A DNA stretch of 64,000 bases from Litorisediminicola beolgyonensis (lineage in GTDB: Bacteria > Pseudomonadota > Alphaproteobacteria > Rhodobacterales > Rhodobacteraceae): NCBI RefSeq assembly GCF_042679605.1, contig NZ_JBHTMU010000007.1:78909-142908 (forward strand). Direction: 5' to 3'. The notes below the pieces were generated by a model. It did no database searches and was not told where the DNA came from. It saw only the letters and a list, made by a program, of their open reading frames with translations. Shown here piece after piece: positions 41,799 through 49,439 of this stretch. How positions within the stretch are numbered: position 1 is the first letter of the stretch; the number at the start of each line of letters is the position of its first letter. Made by a program: the position numbers and the translations under genes.

Positions 41799-42905
41799 TC
41801 AGCCCCCGGCCATCTCGGCCCGGATTTGCTGGCGCAAGACGTCGATCGGCACCGTCTTGCCGTCGCGCTTGAAGTGCCAGTAGGTCCAGCCGTTGCAGCT
41901 CGGTGCGCCCTCGAGATGGGCGCCGACCTGGTGGATCGATCCCTTGACGTCGAGACCGACCAGCGTGCCGTCGGCGCGAACACGCGCCGATTTCCCGGTG
42001 GCCGAGACCAGCGTCTCGCCGGGGCGCAACATGCCCCGCTCGACGAGTTGGCCAAACGGAACGCGCGGCTCGGCGCGCTTGGCGCGGGTTACCTCGAGAG
42101 CCGTCTTGTCGAACTTGCGAACGCCCGCGATGCGGCGCTCCGCGACGGCGCGATAGGCGGGCTCACGTTCGATCCCGATCCAGTCGCGGCCAAGCATCTT
42201 GGCCACGGCGCCGGTGGTGCCGGTGCCGAAGAACGGGTCGAGCACGACGTCGCCGACATTGGTGGAGCCCACGAGAACCCGGTGCAGAAGCGCCTCGGGC
42301 TTCTGGGTCGGATGCGCCTTGTCGCCGTGCTCGTCCTTCAGGCGCTCACCGCCATTGCAGATCGGCAGCACCCAGTCCGAGCGCATCTGGATGCCCTCGT
42401 TCAGCGATTTCAGCGCCTCGTAGTTGAAGGTGTATTTCGCGCCTTCCTCCTTGGAGGCCCAGATCATCGTCTCATGCGCGTTGGTCAGCCGCTTGCCGCG
42501 GAAATTCGGCATCGGATTCGACTTGCGCCAGACCACGTCATTCAGGATCCAGAACCCGTGATCCTGCAGCGCCGAGCCGACGCGGAAGATGTTGTGATAG
42601 GAACCGATCACCCAGAGCGCGCCATTGGGCTTCAGAAGACGCTTGGCCTCGGCCAGCCAGGCGCGGGTGAAGGCATCGTAGGCGGCGAAGCTCTGGAACT
42701 GGTCCCAGTGGTCGTCGACCGCATCGACGCGCGAGTTGTCGGGGCGATGCAGCTCGCCCTTGAGCTGCAGGTTGTAGGGCGGATCGGCGAAAATCAGGTC
42801 GACCGACGCGTCCGGCAGGGCCTGCATCGCCTCGATGCAATCCCCTGCTAGGATCGTGTTGAGAGGGAGCGCTTTCGCGCCCTTCAGATCGGTCATCTTC
42901 GTCAT
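41799..42905 (-). CDS. ccrM: CcrM-type adenine-N6 DNA methyltransferase (GANTC)
   Basis: 368 residues, beta-class order: DPPYNLQLKG (catalytic motif, residues 41-50) before the SAM motif DPFFGTGTTGAVAKMLGRDW. The N-terminal half has DDHWDQFQSFAAYDAFTRAW, characteristic of CcrM, and the C-terminal about 80 residues (GKSARVRADGTLVGLD to TYWHFKRDG) form the added DNA-recognition domain found in CcrM. It methylates the adenine in GANTC late in the cell cycle and coordinates cell-cycle transcription in alphaproteobacteria. No cognate restriction enzyme is nearby. ATG 42905 follows AGAGGCAGAG. Three GANTC sites lie 58-96 bases upstream. Confidence 0.96.
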   Translation of the reverse strand: MTKMTDLKGAKALPLNTILAGDCIEAMQALPDASVDLIFADPPYNLQLKGELHRPDNSRVDAVDDHWDQFQSFAAYDAFTRAWLAEAKRLLKPNGALWVIGSYHNIFRVGSALQDHGFWILNDVVWRKSNPMPNFRGKRLTNAHETMIWASKEEGAKYTFNYEALKSLNEGIQMRSDWVLPICNGGERLKDEHGDKAHPTQKPEALLHRVLVGSTNVGDVVLDPFFGTGTTGAVAKMLGRDWIGIEREPAYRAVAERRIAGVRKFDKTALEVTRAKRAEPRVPFGQLVERGMLRPGETLVSATGKSARVRADGTLVGLDVKGSIHQVGAHLEGAPSCNGWTYWHFKRDGKTVPIDVLRQQIRAEMAGG

Positions 42906-42962
42906 TTCTCTGCCTCTGTCCCCGGCGCTCTGACGGCGCATCTGGTGGTTGAGGCAAAGACT

Positions 42963-43001
42963 GAGTCAAAGCTGATTCGCGGTCAATTCCATTTTTGAAT
43001 C
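42963..43001 (-). promoter_or_regulatory. Cluster of three GANTC sites upstream of ccrM
   Basis: GAGTC (42963-42967), GATTC (42974-42978) and GAATC (42997-43001) lie within 39 bases in the short gap between ccrM and rnhB; the last overlaps the rnhB stop. A TTGACC-like -35 box on the minus strand (42986-42981) sits among them. These are targets of the enzyme encoded next door. Confidence 0.75.
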
Positions 43002-43638
43002 ATGGCTTTGCAGAAATTTCTTGAAACAAGATATTGTGGACGGGCTTGAAGGACCGCCTATGATGTGGGGTCACGCCGAGATCTCGAAGCGCGGAGATGT
43101 GGCTTTTCGACGGGTATCCCATGTTGGTCTCCCAACCGTATCCCGGATACTGTTGCGCCAAATCCCGCATCCCCTTGTCACGCCACGATTTTGCCACAAT
43201 TGAGGCCGCCGCGATGGACACGGACCGGGCGTCTCCCTTGATCACCGCGCTCGCCGGACAGGGGCAGTCGCGCGGGATCATGTTGCCATCGATCAAGAGG
43301 TGATCGGGCCGGACCGGCAGGGCCTCGACCGCGCGCAGCATGGCCAGGTGGCTGGCGCGCAGGATGTTGATCTCGTCGATCTCGGCGACGCTCGCCGACC
43401 CGATGCCGACGAGACAGCGCTCCATCAGCAGAGCCGTCAGCGCCTCGCGCTTCCGCTCGCTCAACTTCTTGGAATCGTTCAGCCCCTCGGGCAGCGTGGC
43501 GGGGTCGAAGATCACCGCGGCGGCGACGACAGGACCGGCCAGCGGCCCTCGCCCGACCTCGTCGACCCCAGCGATGGCGCCTGCACCCTGCGCCAGAAGC
43601 GCCTCTTCCAGCGATGAATCGGGACCCGGCATGGGCAT
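43000..43638 (-). CDS. rnhB: Ribonuclease HII
   Basis: 212 residues. Features: AGVDEVGRGPLAGPVVAAAV (catalytic Asp-Glu), LNDSKKLSERKREALTALL, LIDGNMIP (third Asp), VIKGDARSVSIAAASIVAKSWRD and GYPSKSHISALRDLGVTPHHRRSF. It cuts RNA in RNA-DNA hybrids and removes misincorporated ribonucleotides. The gene is upstream of ccrM on the same strand, a common alphaproteobacterial arrangement, and a strong terminator separates it from the gene above. Confidence 0.96.
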   Translation of the reverse strand: MPMPGPDSSLEEALLAQGAGAIAGVDEVGRGPLAGPVVAAAVIFDPATLPEGLNDSKKLSERKREALTALLMERCLVGIGSASVAEIDEINILRASHLAMLRAVEALPVRPDHLLIDGNMIPRDCPCPASAVIKGDARSVSIAAASIVAKSWRDKGMRDLAQQYPGYGWETNMGYPSKSHISALRDLGVTPHHRRSFKPVHNILFQEISAKP

Positions 43639-43673
43639 GGTCCTACCAGCCCGGCGACCTCCCTCGCCAGAAA

Positions 43674-43709
43674 GAAAAAAGGGCGCGGATCCGGCGGAGA
43701 TCCGCGCCC
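43674..43709 (-). terminator. Terminator downstream of the secreted low-complexity protein gene
   Basis: GGGCGCGGATC (43681-43691) and GATCCGCGCCC (43699-43709) pair perfectly over 11 bases; the minus strand then reads TTTTTTCTTTC. Confidence 0.92.
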
Positions 43710-43762
43710 CCTCGGTTCGGCGCCCCCGGGGGCCAAGTGACGCCTCGCCGAACTCTGCCGCC

Positions 43763-44368
43763 TCAGCGGCGGGACAAACTCCAGCCGCGCTCCCGAAGGC
43801 ACTGGGCCTCGTAGCCGACCCGAAGGCCGTGCGGCGTGTCGACCCGGGTCAGACAGCTGTCGGGAAGATGCCGTGCGCTCGCATAGCTGCGCTCGACGCA
43901 GCGCACGCCCAGCACCTCGGTCCGGCGCCCGCTGCGGCTGCGCGTGTCGAGAAGACAGGCCGCGGGCAGCGGCGCGCGGCGCAGGTCCCCCCTGTCGCGC
44001 TTCTGCCAGTCGTAGAGCGGGTGACCTTTCGGGAACCACCGGCTGCCGCCCTCCCAGCGGTCGTAGCGGCCCCGATCCTGCCAGTCCTGCCAGTCCTGCC
44101 AGTCCTGCCGACGCTCGCGGTCGCGCGCATGCGCCTCGCGCCGCTCTTTCTCGGCCTCCCGCGCCGCGTCCTTGCGGCGCTCGGCCTCGGTCTTGGCATT
44201 GTCCTCGTCCCGCGCATCCCGGATCAGCTTGCCGATCACCAGAACAGTCGCGATCCCGCCCAGCGCCCGGGCGATATCCTCGGCCTCTGCCGCGCGGGCC
44301 GGAGATGCGGAGACCCCAGCGGTTACCAGCGAGACAGAGAGAACGGCGGCGATGAACTTGCGGGACAT
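43763..44368 (-). CDS. Secreted hypothetical protein with charged coil and DWQ repeats
   Basis: 201 residues from ATG 44368 (after GGAAAGGACC) with a signal peptide (FIAAVLSVSLVTAGVSASPARA). A short hydrophobic segment (IATVLVIGKLI) is followed by a highly charged helix (about residues 55-90) and DWQDWQDWQD, made by a 9-base tandem repeat (bases 44076-44108). The C-terminal half has four cysteines (AACLLD, VRCVER, DSCLTR, AQCLRE) spaced like a small disulfide-linked domain. Similar secreted proteins occur in related bacteria; function is unknown. Confidence 0.72.
   Translation of the reverse strand: MSRKFIAAVLSVSLVTAGVSASPARAAEAEDIARALGGIATVLVIGKLIRDARDEDNAKTEAERRKDAAREAEKERREAHARDRERRQDWQDWQDWQDRGRYDRWEGGSRWFPKGHPLYDWQKRDRGDLRRAPLPAACLLDTRSRSGRRTEVLGVRCVERSYASARHLPDSCLTRVDTPHGLRVGYEAQCLRERGWSLSRR
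44076..44110. repeat. 9-base tandem repeat TCCTGCCAG inside a coding region
   Basis: Three exact copies and a fourth with changed end, in frame with the secreted protein gene on the minus strand, producing WQD/DWQ triplets. Confidence 0.85.
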
Positions 44369-44559
44369 GGGTCTGGTCCTTTCCTTGGATCGGGGATCAA
44401 GCTCCGTATGTGCCGGGCAGCGCCGGCGATGGGGTCGGTGATCCAAGGCTGGGGTCAGGGGGCCGGGACAGGCAATGTCGCGCCCGTGTCATCGGATATC
44501 AGCGGTCCGCGACGCTCCGTGTTATTGTTTTTCAGACCGAACGCGCGCAGGGTAAGACC

Positions 44560-44835
44560 ATGAGATACGCACTTGTTTTCATGGCCCTTCTGGCCCCCTC
44601 TCTCGCCCAGGCGGCGTGCTATGCCGATTACAAGGCCAAGCGCACCGACCCGCTGCGCCTGCATTACGGCGTGGCCGAGATCGACGCTCCCTGCGATAAG
44701 AGGTCCGCAGCCGATGCGCTGCGCCCGCGCCTGCGCGATGCAGGCTGGGAGTTGCTGACGATCGTGTCGGTCTTCGACGCGGACGGGCTGGAAGAGAGGA
44801 AGGACAGTGCCGGATCAAACTATCTCCGCTACTGA
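44560..44835 (+). CDS. Small secreted hypothetical protein
   Basis: 91 residues with a signal peptide (MRYALVFMALLAPSLAQA). The mature part begins ACYADYKAKRTDPLRLHYG and includes two cysteines (ACYAD, APCDK). It ends GSNYLRY. Such proteins are conserved hypotheticals in related bacteria. It overlaps the start of the membrane winged-helix protein by 29 bases in another frame, so the two are very likely translated from one message. ATG 44560 follows AGGGTAAG. Confidence 0.75.
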   Translation: MRYALVFMALLAPSLAQAACYADYKAKRTDPLRLHYGVAEIDAPCDKRSAADALRPRLRDAGWELLTIVSVFDADGLEERKDSAGSNYLRY

Positions 44836-45511
44836 GGCGCGCCGCACCGGCGGGCGCATCGTCACCTACGGCATCGCCGCCATCGTCGCCCTTCTCGTCC
44901 TAGCGGGCGTGTGGCTCCTTTGGGCCCTGCCCGATGCCGGCGCGTTCAACGCGCGGGTCGAGCAGCTCTTCGTCGAGAATGACGACCTGACCGCGCAGGC
45001 CGAGATCAAGCTTCTCGAGATCCTCGCGCAATCGGGCACCGCCTTTGCCGAGACGCTGGCAAGCTACCGCACGGTGATCTTCGTGCTCCTGGTCTTCGCC
45101 ACCGCGATGCTGATCGCGGCGCTTGTCTTCCTGGTGATGCTGGTGACGCTGAACCGCCGGATGGCGCAGATCGAGCGCTCAGGCATCGAGGTCAGCTCGC
45201 TCATCATCAGCCGCGAGGAGAACACCGTCTACCTGAACACGATGGGCTTCCAGCTCACCGAGGCGATGATGGAGACGCTCGCGGTCCTGGCCGAGGCGCG
45301 GCTCGATGACGAGATGATGACCGGCACGCGGATCGAGGCGATGATCTCCGGCCGGTCCGAGGCCGATTGCGACGAGGCCGCGGGCGCCACGCGCATCAAG
45401 CGCCTGCGCGACGGTCTCGGCAATCAGATGGTATCGGAGCTTCTGGTGAAGACGATCGCCAAGCGCGGCTACGTGCTGGCCGTCGACAAGGGCGTGATCC
45501 AGGTGATTTGA
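44807..45511 (+). CDS. Membrane protein with C-terminal winged-helix-like domain
   Basis: 234 residues from GTG 44807 (after GAGAGGAAGGAC). Two membrane helices (about residues 20-41 and 88-112) flank a periplasmic segment of about 45 residues. The cytoplasmic C-terminus resembles an OmpR/ToxR-type winged helix: RIEAMISGRSEADCDEAAGA, then RIKRLRDGLGNQMVSELLVKTI and AKRGYVLAVDKG, the latter like the wing ending of OmpR-type proteins. If so, this is a membrane-tethered DNA-binding protein with topology opposite to ToxR/CadC (DNA-binding domain at the C-terminus). Co-transcribed with the small secreted protein, which could be its periplasmic partner. DNA binding is an inference. Confidence 0.7.
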   Translation: MPDQTISATEARRTGGRIVTYGIAAIVALLVLAGVWLLWALPDAGAFNARVEQLFVENDDLTAQAEIKLLEILAQSGTAFAETLASYRTVIFVLLVFATAMLIAALVFLVMLVTLNRRMAQIERSGIEVSSLIISREENTVYLNTMGFQLTEAMMETLAVLAEARLDDEMMTGTRIEAMISGRSEADCDEAAGATRIKRLRDGLGNQMVSELLVKTIAKRGYVLAVDKGVIQVI

Positions 45512-45532
45512 GGAAGGTGGTCTTTGCGCACC

Positions 45533-45817
45533 TCAGACCGCCGCGGCGGATTCGTCGAAGGCGCGCGAGACGTCCCGCAGCTTCACCGTCCCGGCATTCG
45601 AGGCCGCATGCAGACGCCGCAAGAGCTCGAACTTGATCCGCTTCTCATCCGCCTGCCGCGCCTCGACGGTCTGCTCCGGCGCCTGCGGAGCCTCCGTCGG
45701 CGCGGCCTGCGCAGCAGATGCCGCAGGCGCGACCTTCAGCGCCGCGGCGTAGTTGGCCTGAGCAGACCGATACGCGCTGACGCGCTGCGTTTCGGTGGCA
45801 AGCGGTTGAACATACAT
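45533..45817 (-). CDS. Small hypothetical Ala-rich protein
   Basis: 94 residues. The N-terminal half is Ala/Pro/Glu-rich and probably disordered (PAASAAQAAPTEAPQAPEQT); the C-terminal part looks helical (EARQADEKRIKFELLRRLHA). No signal or membrane segment. No family recognised. It is convergent with the winged-helix membrane protein. Start ATG 45817 has only a weak binding site (GACGGGTGC). Confidence 0.55.
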   Translation of the reverse strand: MYVQPLATETQRVSAYRSAQANYAAALKVAPAASAAQAAPTEAPQAPEQTVEARQADEKRIKFELLRRLHAASNAGTVKLRDVSRAFDESAAAV

Positions 45818-46108
45818 GGCAGCACCCGTCTCAATGAACCCACGACTCCCCCAAGCCGTGACCAGAGCTTACCTAGTTTCGCCACATTTCACCAAGAACC
45901 GAGCACAATCCTGCCCCATTTCAGCCCGATTTGTCCTCGCTTCCCGGGATAAAGCCCCGATGATCCCGAGATTGTTCTGGATGCGCCGCGAAAACCCGAT
46001 GATTGACGGCACTCCGGCCCGAATCGTCGGCGACCTCCGCCTCGCCCATGCCACATTTCAGCTAGGGCCTCCGGTTCGGGCCGATCGCTCTGGCTCCGGG
46101 ACATGCGC
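45818..46108. other. Intergenic region of 291 bases
   Basis: No gene or strong structure recognised between the small Ala-rich protein and the tRNA gene. It is somewhat less GC-rich than its surroundings. Confidence 0.5.
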
Positions 46109-46185
46109 TGGCGACCCCGGCAGGATTCGAACCTGCAACCTGCCCCTTAGGAGGGGGCTGCTCTATCCAGTTGAGCCACGGGGCC
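46109..46185 (-). tRNA. tRNA-Arg (anticodon CCT)
   Basis: On the minus strand the gene starts GGCCCCGTGGCTC and ends with encoded CCA. Acceptor arms GGCCCCG and CGGGGTC pair with one G-U, the D arm contains AACTGGAT, the anticodon stem GCCCC/GGGGC closes the loop CTCCTAA with anticodon CCT, and the T loop is GGTTCGAATCC. It reads AGG codons. Confidence 0.97.
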
Positions 46186-46196
46186 GCGCGCGGTCA

Positions 46197-46225
46197 GAGT
46201 TAGCCAAGCCGGTCACGGCTGTCAC
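46197..46225 (-). promoter_or_regulatory. Promoter of tRNA-Arg(CCT)
   Basis: On the minus strand, GTGACA (46225-46220) and TAACTC (46202-46197) are separated by 17 bases, ending 11 bases before the tRNA 5' end. Confidence 0.55.
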
Positions 46226-46312
46226 CCCGAAATCCGGGCCGAAATCCGGGGCTCCCTTGTGCCTGCCCCTTGCATCGGCATAGTGGACCAAAGACCTGAC
46301 GAGGAGGCTCCC

Positions 46313-47338
46313 ATGCCGCCTACCCCGCCCCGCCCCCTGACCCTGCGCGACGTCTCTGAAGCCTCCGGCGTCTCAGAGATGACCGTCAGCCGGGTCCTGC
46401 GCAATCGCGGCGACGTGTCCGAGGCCACCCGCGAGAAGGTCATGCATGCGGCCAAATCTCTTGGATACGTCCCCAACAAGATCGCGGGCGCGCTTGCCAG
46501 CCAGCGGGTCAACCTCATCGCCGTGGTGATCCCCTCGCTGCGCAACATGGTGTTTCCGGAAGTGCTCGCAGGCATCTCCTCGGTGCTCGAGACCACCGAT
46601 CTGCAACCGGTCGTGGGCGTCACCGATTACCTGCCCGAGAAGGAAGAGCGCGTTCTCTACGAGATGCTCTCCTGGCGGCCTTCCGGTGTCATCGTGGCCG
46701 GGCTCGAGCATTCCGAGGCCTCGCGGGCCATGCTCCGCGCCGCCGGCATCCCGGTGGTCGAGATCATGGACACCGACGGCACGCCCGTGGACGCGATGGT
46801 CGGCATCAGCCATCGCCGCGCGGGCCGCGAGATGGGCCGTGCGATCCTGAAGGCCGGGTTCGAACGGATCGGCTTTCTCGGCACCAAGATGCCGCTCGAT
46901 CACCGCGCCCGGAAACGGTTCGAAGGCTTCACCGAGGTGCTCGCCAAGTCCGGGATCGAGATCGCCGACCAGGAGTTCTACTCGGGCGGCTCGGCGCTCG
47001 CGAAGGGGCGCGAGCTGACCCAGACGATGCTGGAGCGCACGCCGGACGTCGATTTCCTCTATTACTCGAACGACATGATCGCGGCGGGCGGGCTCTTGTG
47101 GCTGCTCGAACAGGGGATCGACATCCCCGGCCAGATCGGGCTCGCGGGGTTCAACGGCGTGGAGCTTCTGCAGGGTCTTCCCCGCAAGCTCGCGACGATG
47201 GATGCCGGGCGGCGCGAGATCGGCGAGACCGCGGCGCGGATCATCGCGGCGCGCCACGACGACCCCGAGGCCGAATACGAGCACGTGGTCGAGCTAACGC
47301 CCAAGATCGATTTCGGCGACACTCTGAAGCGCTGGTAG
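46313..47338 (+). CDS. LacI-family transcriptional regulator (GntR-like)
   Basis: 341 residues. The N-terminal HTH is LRDVSEASGVSEMTVSRVLR with hinge helix KIAGALASQRVN, followed by a periplasmic-binding-protein-like effector domain (VVIPSLRNMVFPEVLAGISS, GFERIGFLGTKM, FLYYSNDMIAAGGLLWLLEQG, DIPGQIGLAGFNGVELLQGL). It resembles gluconate-type LacI regulators. No sugar genes lie adjacent, so its targets are elsewhere. ATG 46313 follows GACGAGGAGGC; the longer frame from 46259 is rejected. A strong terminator follows. Confidence 0.9.
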   Translation: MPPTPPRPLTLRDVSEASGVSEMTVSRVLRNRGDVSEATREKVMHAAKSLGYVPNKIAGALASQRVNLIAVVIPSLRNMVFPEVLAGISSVLETTDLQPVVGVTDYLPEKEERVLYEMLSWRPSGVIVAGLEHSEASRAMLRAAGIPVVEIMDTDGTPVDAMVGISHRRAGREMGRAILKAGFERIGFLGTKMPLDHRARKRFEGFTEVLAKSGIEIADQEFYSGGSALAKGRELTQTMLERTPDVDFLYYSNDMIAAGGLLWLLEQGIDIPGQIGLAGFNGVELLQGLPRKLATMDAGRREIGETAARIIAARHDDPEAEYEHVVELTPKIDFGDTLKRW

Positions 47339-47373
47339 GCCGCAAGACACCACACCGCCCATCGCCAAAGAGA

Positions 47374-47403
47374 AAAGGCCGCGCTCCGAAGAGCGCGGCC
47401 TTT
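47374..47403. terminator. Bidirectional terminator between the LacI-type regulator and rpsD
   Basis: AAAGGCCGCGCTC and GAGCGCGGCCTTT pair over 13 bases with a CGAA tetraloop. It ends rpsD (-) 22 bases after its stop and the regulator gene (+). Confidence 0.93.
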
Positions 47404-47425
47404 CGCTTGTCCTGCGGCGCAGAGA

Positions 47426-48046
47426 TCAGTTCTGCGCGTAGAATTCGATGACGAGGTTCGGCTCCATCACCACCGGGTACGGCACGTCCGAAAGGCCCGG
47501 CTGGCGCACGAAGGTCGCCTTCATCTTGGAGTGGTCGACCTCGAGATAGTCGGGCACGTCCCGCTCGGGAAGCTGCGCGGCTTCGAGAACCGATGCGAGC
47601 TGCTTCGACTTCTCACGAACCTCGATCACGTCACCTTCCTTCACGCGGTAGGAGGGGATGTTGACCTTGCGGCCGTTCACGGTGACGTGGCCGTGGTTCA
47701 CGAACTGGCGTGCGGCAAAGACGGTCGGCACGAACTTGGCGCGGTAGACGATCGCGTCGAGACGGCGCTCGAGAAGACCGATCAGGATCTCGCCGGTGTC
47801 GCCCCGCTGACGCTCGGCGTCGGCGAAGATGCGGCGGAACTGCTTTTCGGTCATGTCGCCGTAGTAGCCCTTGAGCTTCTGCTTGGCGCGGAGCTGCAGG
47901 CCGAAATCCGAGACCTTGCCCTTGCGGCGCTGGCCGTGCTGGCCGGGGCCGTATTCGCGGCGGTTGACCGGGGATTTCGGGCGACCCCAGATGTTTTCGC
48001 CCATCCGGCGGTCGATCTTGTACTTGGCAGAGGTGCGTTTGGTCAC
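47426..48046 (-). CDS. rpsD: 30S ribosomal protein S4
   Basis: 206 residues from GTG 48046, which follows AAGGAGATCAG. Begins TKRTSAKYKIDRRMGENIWG and holds the S4 core: PGQHGQRRKGKVSDFGLQLR, ERRLDAIVYRAKFVPTVFAARQ, and the S4 RNA-binding domain FVNHGHVTVNGRKVNIPSYR. It nucleates assembly of the 30S body by binding 16S rRNA. The gene stands alone, as in other alphaproteobacteria. The track of residues upstream of the GTG is not family-like. Confidence 0.97.
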   Translation of the reverse strand: MTKRTSAKYKIDRRMGENIWGRPKSPVNRREYGPGQHGQRRKGKVSDFGLQLRAKQKLKGYYGDMTEKQFRRIFADAERQRGDTGEILIGLLERRLDAIVYRAKFVPTVFAARQFVNHGHVTVNGRKVNIPSYRVKEGDVIEVREKSKQLASVLEAAQLPERDVPDYLEVDHSKMKATFVRQPGLSDVPYPVVMEPNLVIEFYAQN

Positions 48047-48178
48047 CGTCTGATCTCCTTCGATATGCGATACCGGACGGGTGGTCGGCCCGGCGTCTAT
48101 GAAGGGCGTTGTCCTCTGGGTCACTGGGACCCTGACAGGCATCCCCTTGCGGGGGCCACCAACACCAATAGGAGCGCG

Positions 48179-48206
48179 CGTATAGCAGCTGCCGCGGCCC
48201 TGTCAA
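48179..48206 (-). promoter_or_regulatory. rpsD promoter
   Basis: On the minus strand, TTGACA (48206-48201) and TATACG (48184-48179) are 16 bases apart, an almost consensus sigma-70 promoter. The implied leader to GTG 48046 is about 125 bases and contains two hairpin-forming stretches (CCCCCGCAAGGGG and GGGTC/GACCC). Confidence 0.75.
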
Positions 48207-48333
48207 CACGCCAGCCCTCCGGCCCGGGATCGTTCGCATTTGCGGTATTCTGCCGGGTCTCGGGGCCTGCGCGTTAAGCGGCGCTTAAACCCGCTCCGAT
48301 AGCGTCCTGCTAGATCGTGAAGGAGCGAGGGGT

Positions 48334-49215
48334 ATGGCACAGGGCAAGCGGCACGGCCTGCAACAGGACCGGGCAGGCAATGCGCTCAGCGAAGCCGTGG
48401 CGCTGCGCGACGGCGATCTGCAGGCGATGGTGGCGCGGGCCGTGCGTGGCGGCGATTGCTGCCTGGCCTACCAGCCCATCGTGCAGGCAAGGCGCCCCAA
48501 CCCGGTCGCCTTTCACGAGGCGCTGATCCGCGTGCTCGACGAAACCGGCCGGATCATCCCCGCGGGCAGCTTCATGGCCGAGGTCGAGGACAGCGAGATC
48601 GGTCGCGTTCTGGACTGCCGCGCCCTCGACATGGGCTTCGACGCGCTCCGGGCCGAGCCGGGACTGCGCCTCGCCGTCAATGTCTCGGCCCGTTCCATCG
48701 GCTATCCCGACTGGCTGGACCTTCTGGACCGCCACCTCCGCCACGACCCCGGCCTCGGCGAGCGGCTGATCCTCGAGGTCACGGAAAGCTCGATCATGCG
48801 GGTCCCGGAGCTTGTCGCGACCTTCATGCGCCGGATGCAAAGCCGCGGCGTGTCCTTTGCCATCGACAACTTCGCCGCGGGCGCAACGAACCTCCGGCTT
48901 CTGAGCACGTTCCAGTTCGACATCATGAAGATCGACGGCGCCATGATCCGCGGCGCCGCGGCCGATGCCGACCGGCAGGTCCTTTTGCGCGCGATCCTCG
49001 CGATTGCCGCCGAGTTCGACATGTTCACCGTCGCCGAGACAGTCGAACGCCCCGACGATGCGCTGTTCCTGGAAGAGCTGGGCCTCGATTGCCTGCAGGG
49101 CTACTTCTTCGGCGCCCCCACGATCACGCCGCCCTGGCACGGCGCGGCGACCTCGGGGCCGCAGAATCAGCCCCGCAGATCTGTCTATTTTTTTGAACAA
49201 TCTCTTGCGACCTGA
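48334..49215 (+). CDS. EAL-domain protein with altered active-site loop
   Basis: 293 residues, almost entirely one EAL domain with no obvious sensor. Motifs: YQPIV and HEALIRV (EAL), LAVNVSARS (Asn), LEVTES (Glu), IMKIDG (Lys), TVAETVE (Glu) and CLQGYFFG (Gln). The usual DDFGTG in loop 6 reads DNFAAG, so the second metal-binding Asp is Asn. EAL enzymes hydrolyse cyclic-di-GMP; this change suggests lowered activity or a binding-only role. ATG 48334 follows AGGAGCGAGG. Divergent from rpsD. Confidence 0.85.
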   Translation: MAQGKRHGLQQDRAGNALSEAVALRDGDLQAMVARAVRGGDCCLAYQPIVQARRPNPVAFHEALIRVLDETGRIIPAGSFMAEVEDSEIGRVLDCRALDMGFDALRAEPGLRLAVNVSARSIGYPDWLDLLDRHLRHDPGLGERLILEVTESSIMRVPELVATFMRRMQSRGVSFAIDNFAAGATNLRLLSTFQFDIMKIDGAMIRGAAADADRQVLLRAILAIAAEFDMFTVAETVERPDDALFLEELGLDCLQGYFFGAPTITPPWHGAATSGPQNQPRRSVYFFEQSLAT

Positions 49216-49439
49216 TTGGCTCAACGCGCCGCCGCAGGCCTGAGTTCCGCAGCGTCACTCATTTGCGGAAATCCAGCAAATCCTGAGCGCCCGATCCCCC
49301 CTCAACCCCTATAAAAGCAAACCTTACGTTCGGTTGCCCGCACCGAGACAGTGCTATACTTGTCACGCAAGCCAGCGGTTCTTCCGGCCTTCCCGGATCC
49401 GGATCGCGTCAGACAATTTAAACGCACGGAGATCGAACC

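Noticed and set aside
46109..46185. tRNA-Arg as an integration site for a mobile element
   Set aside because: No integrase, no repeated tRNA 3' end and no accessory block next to it were seen.
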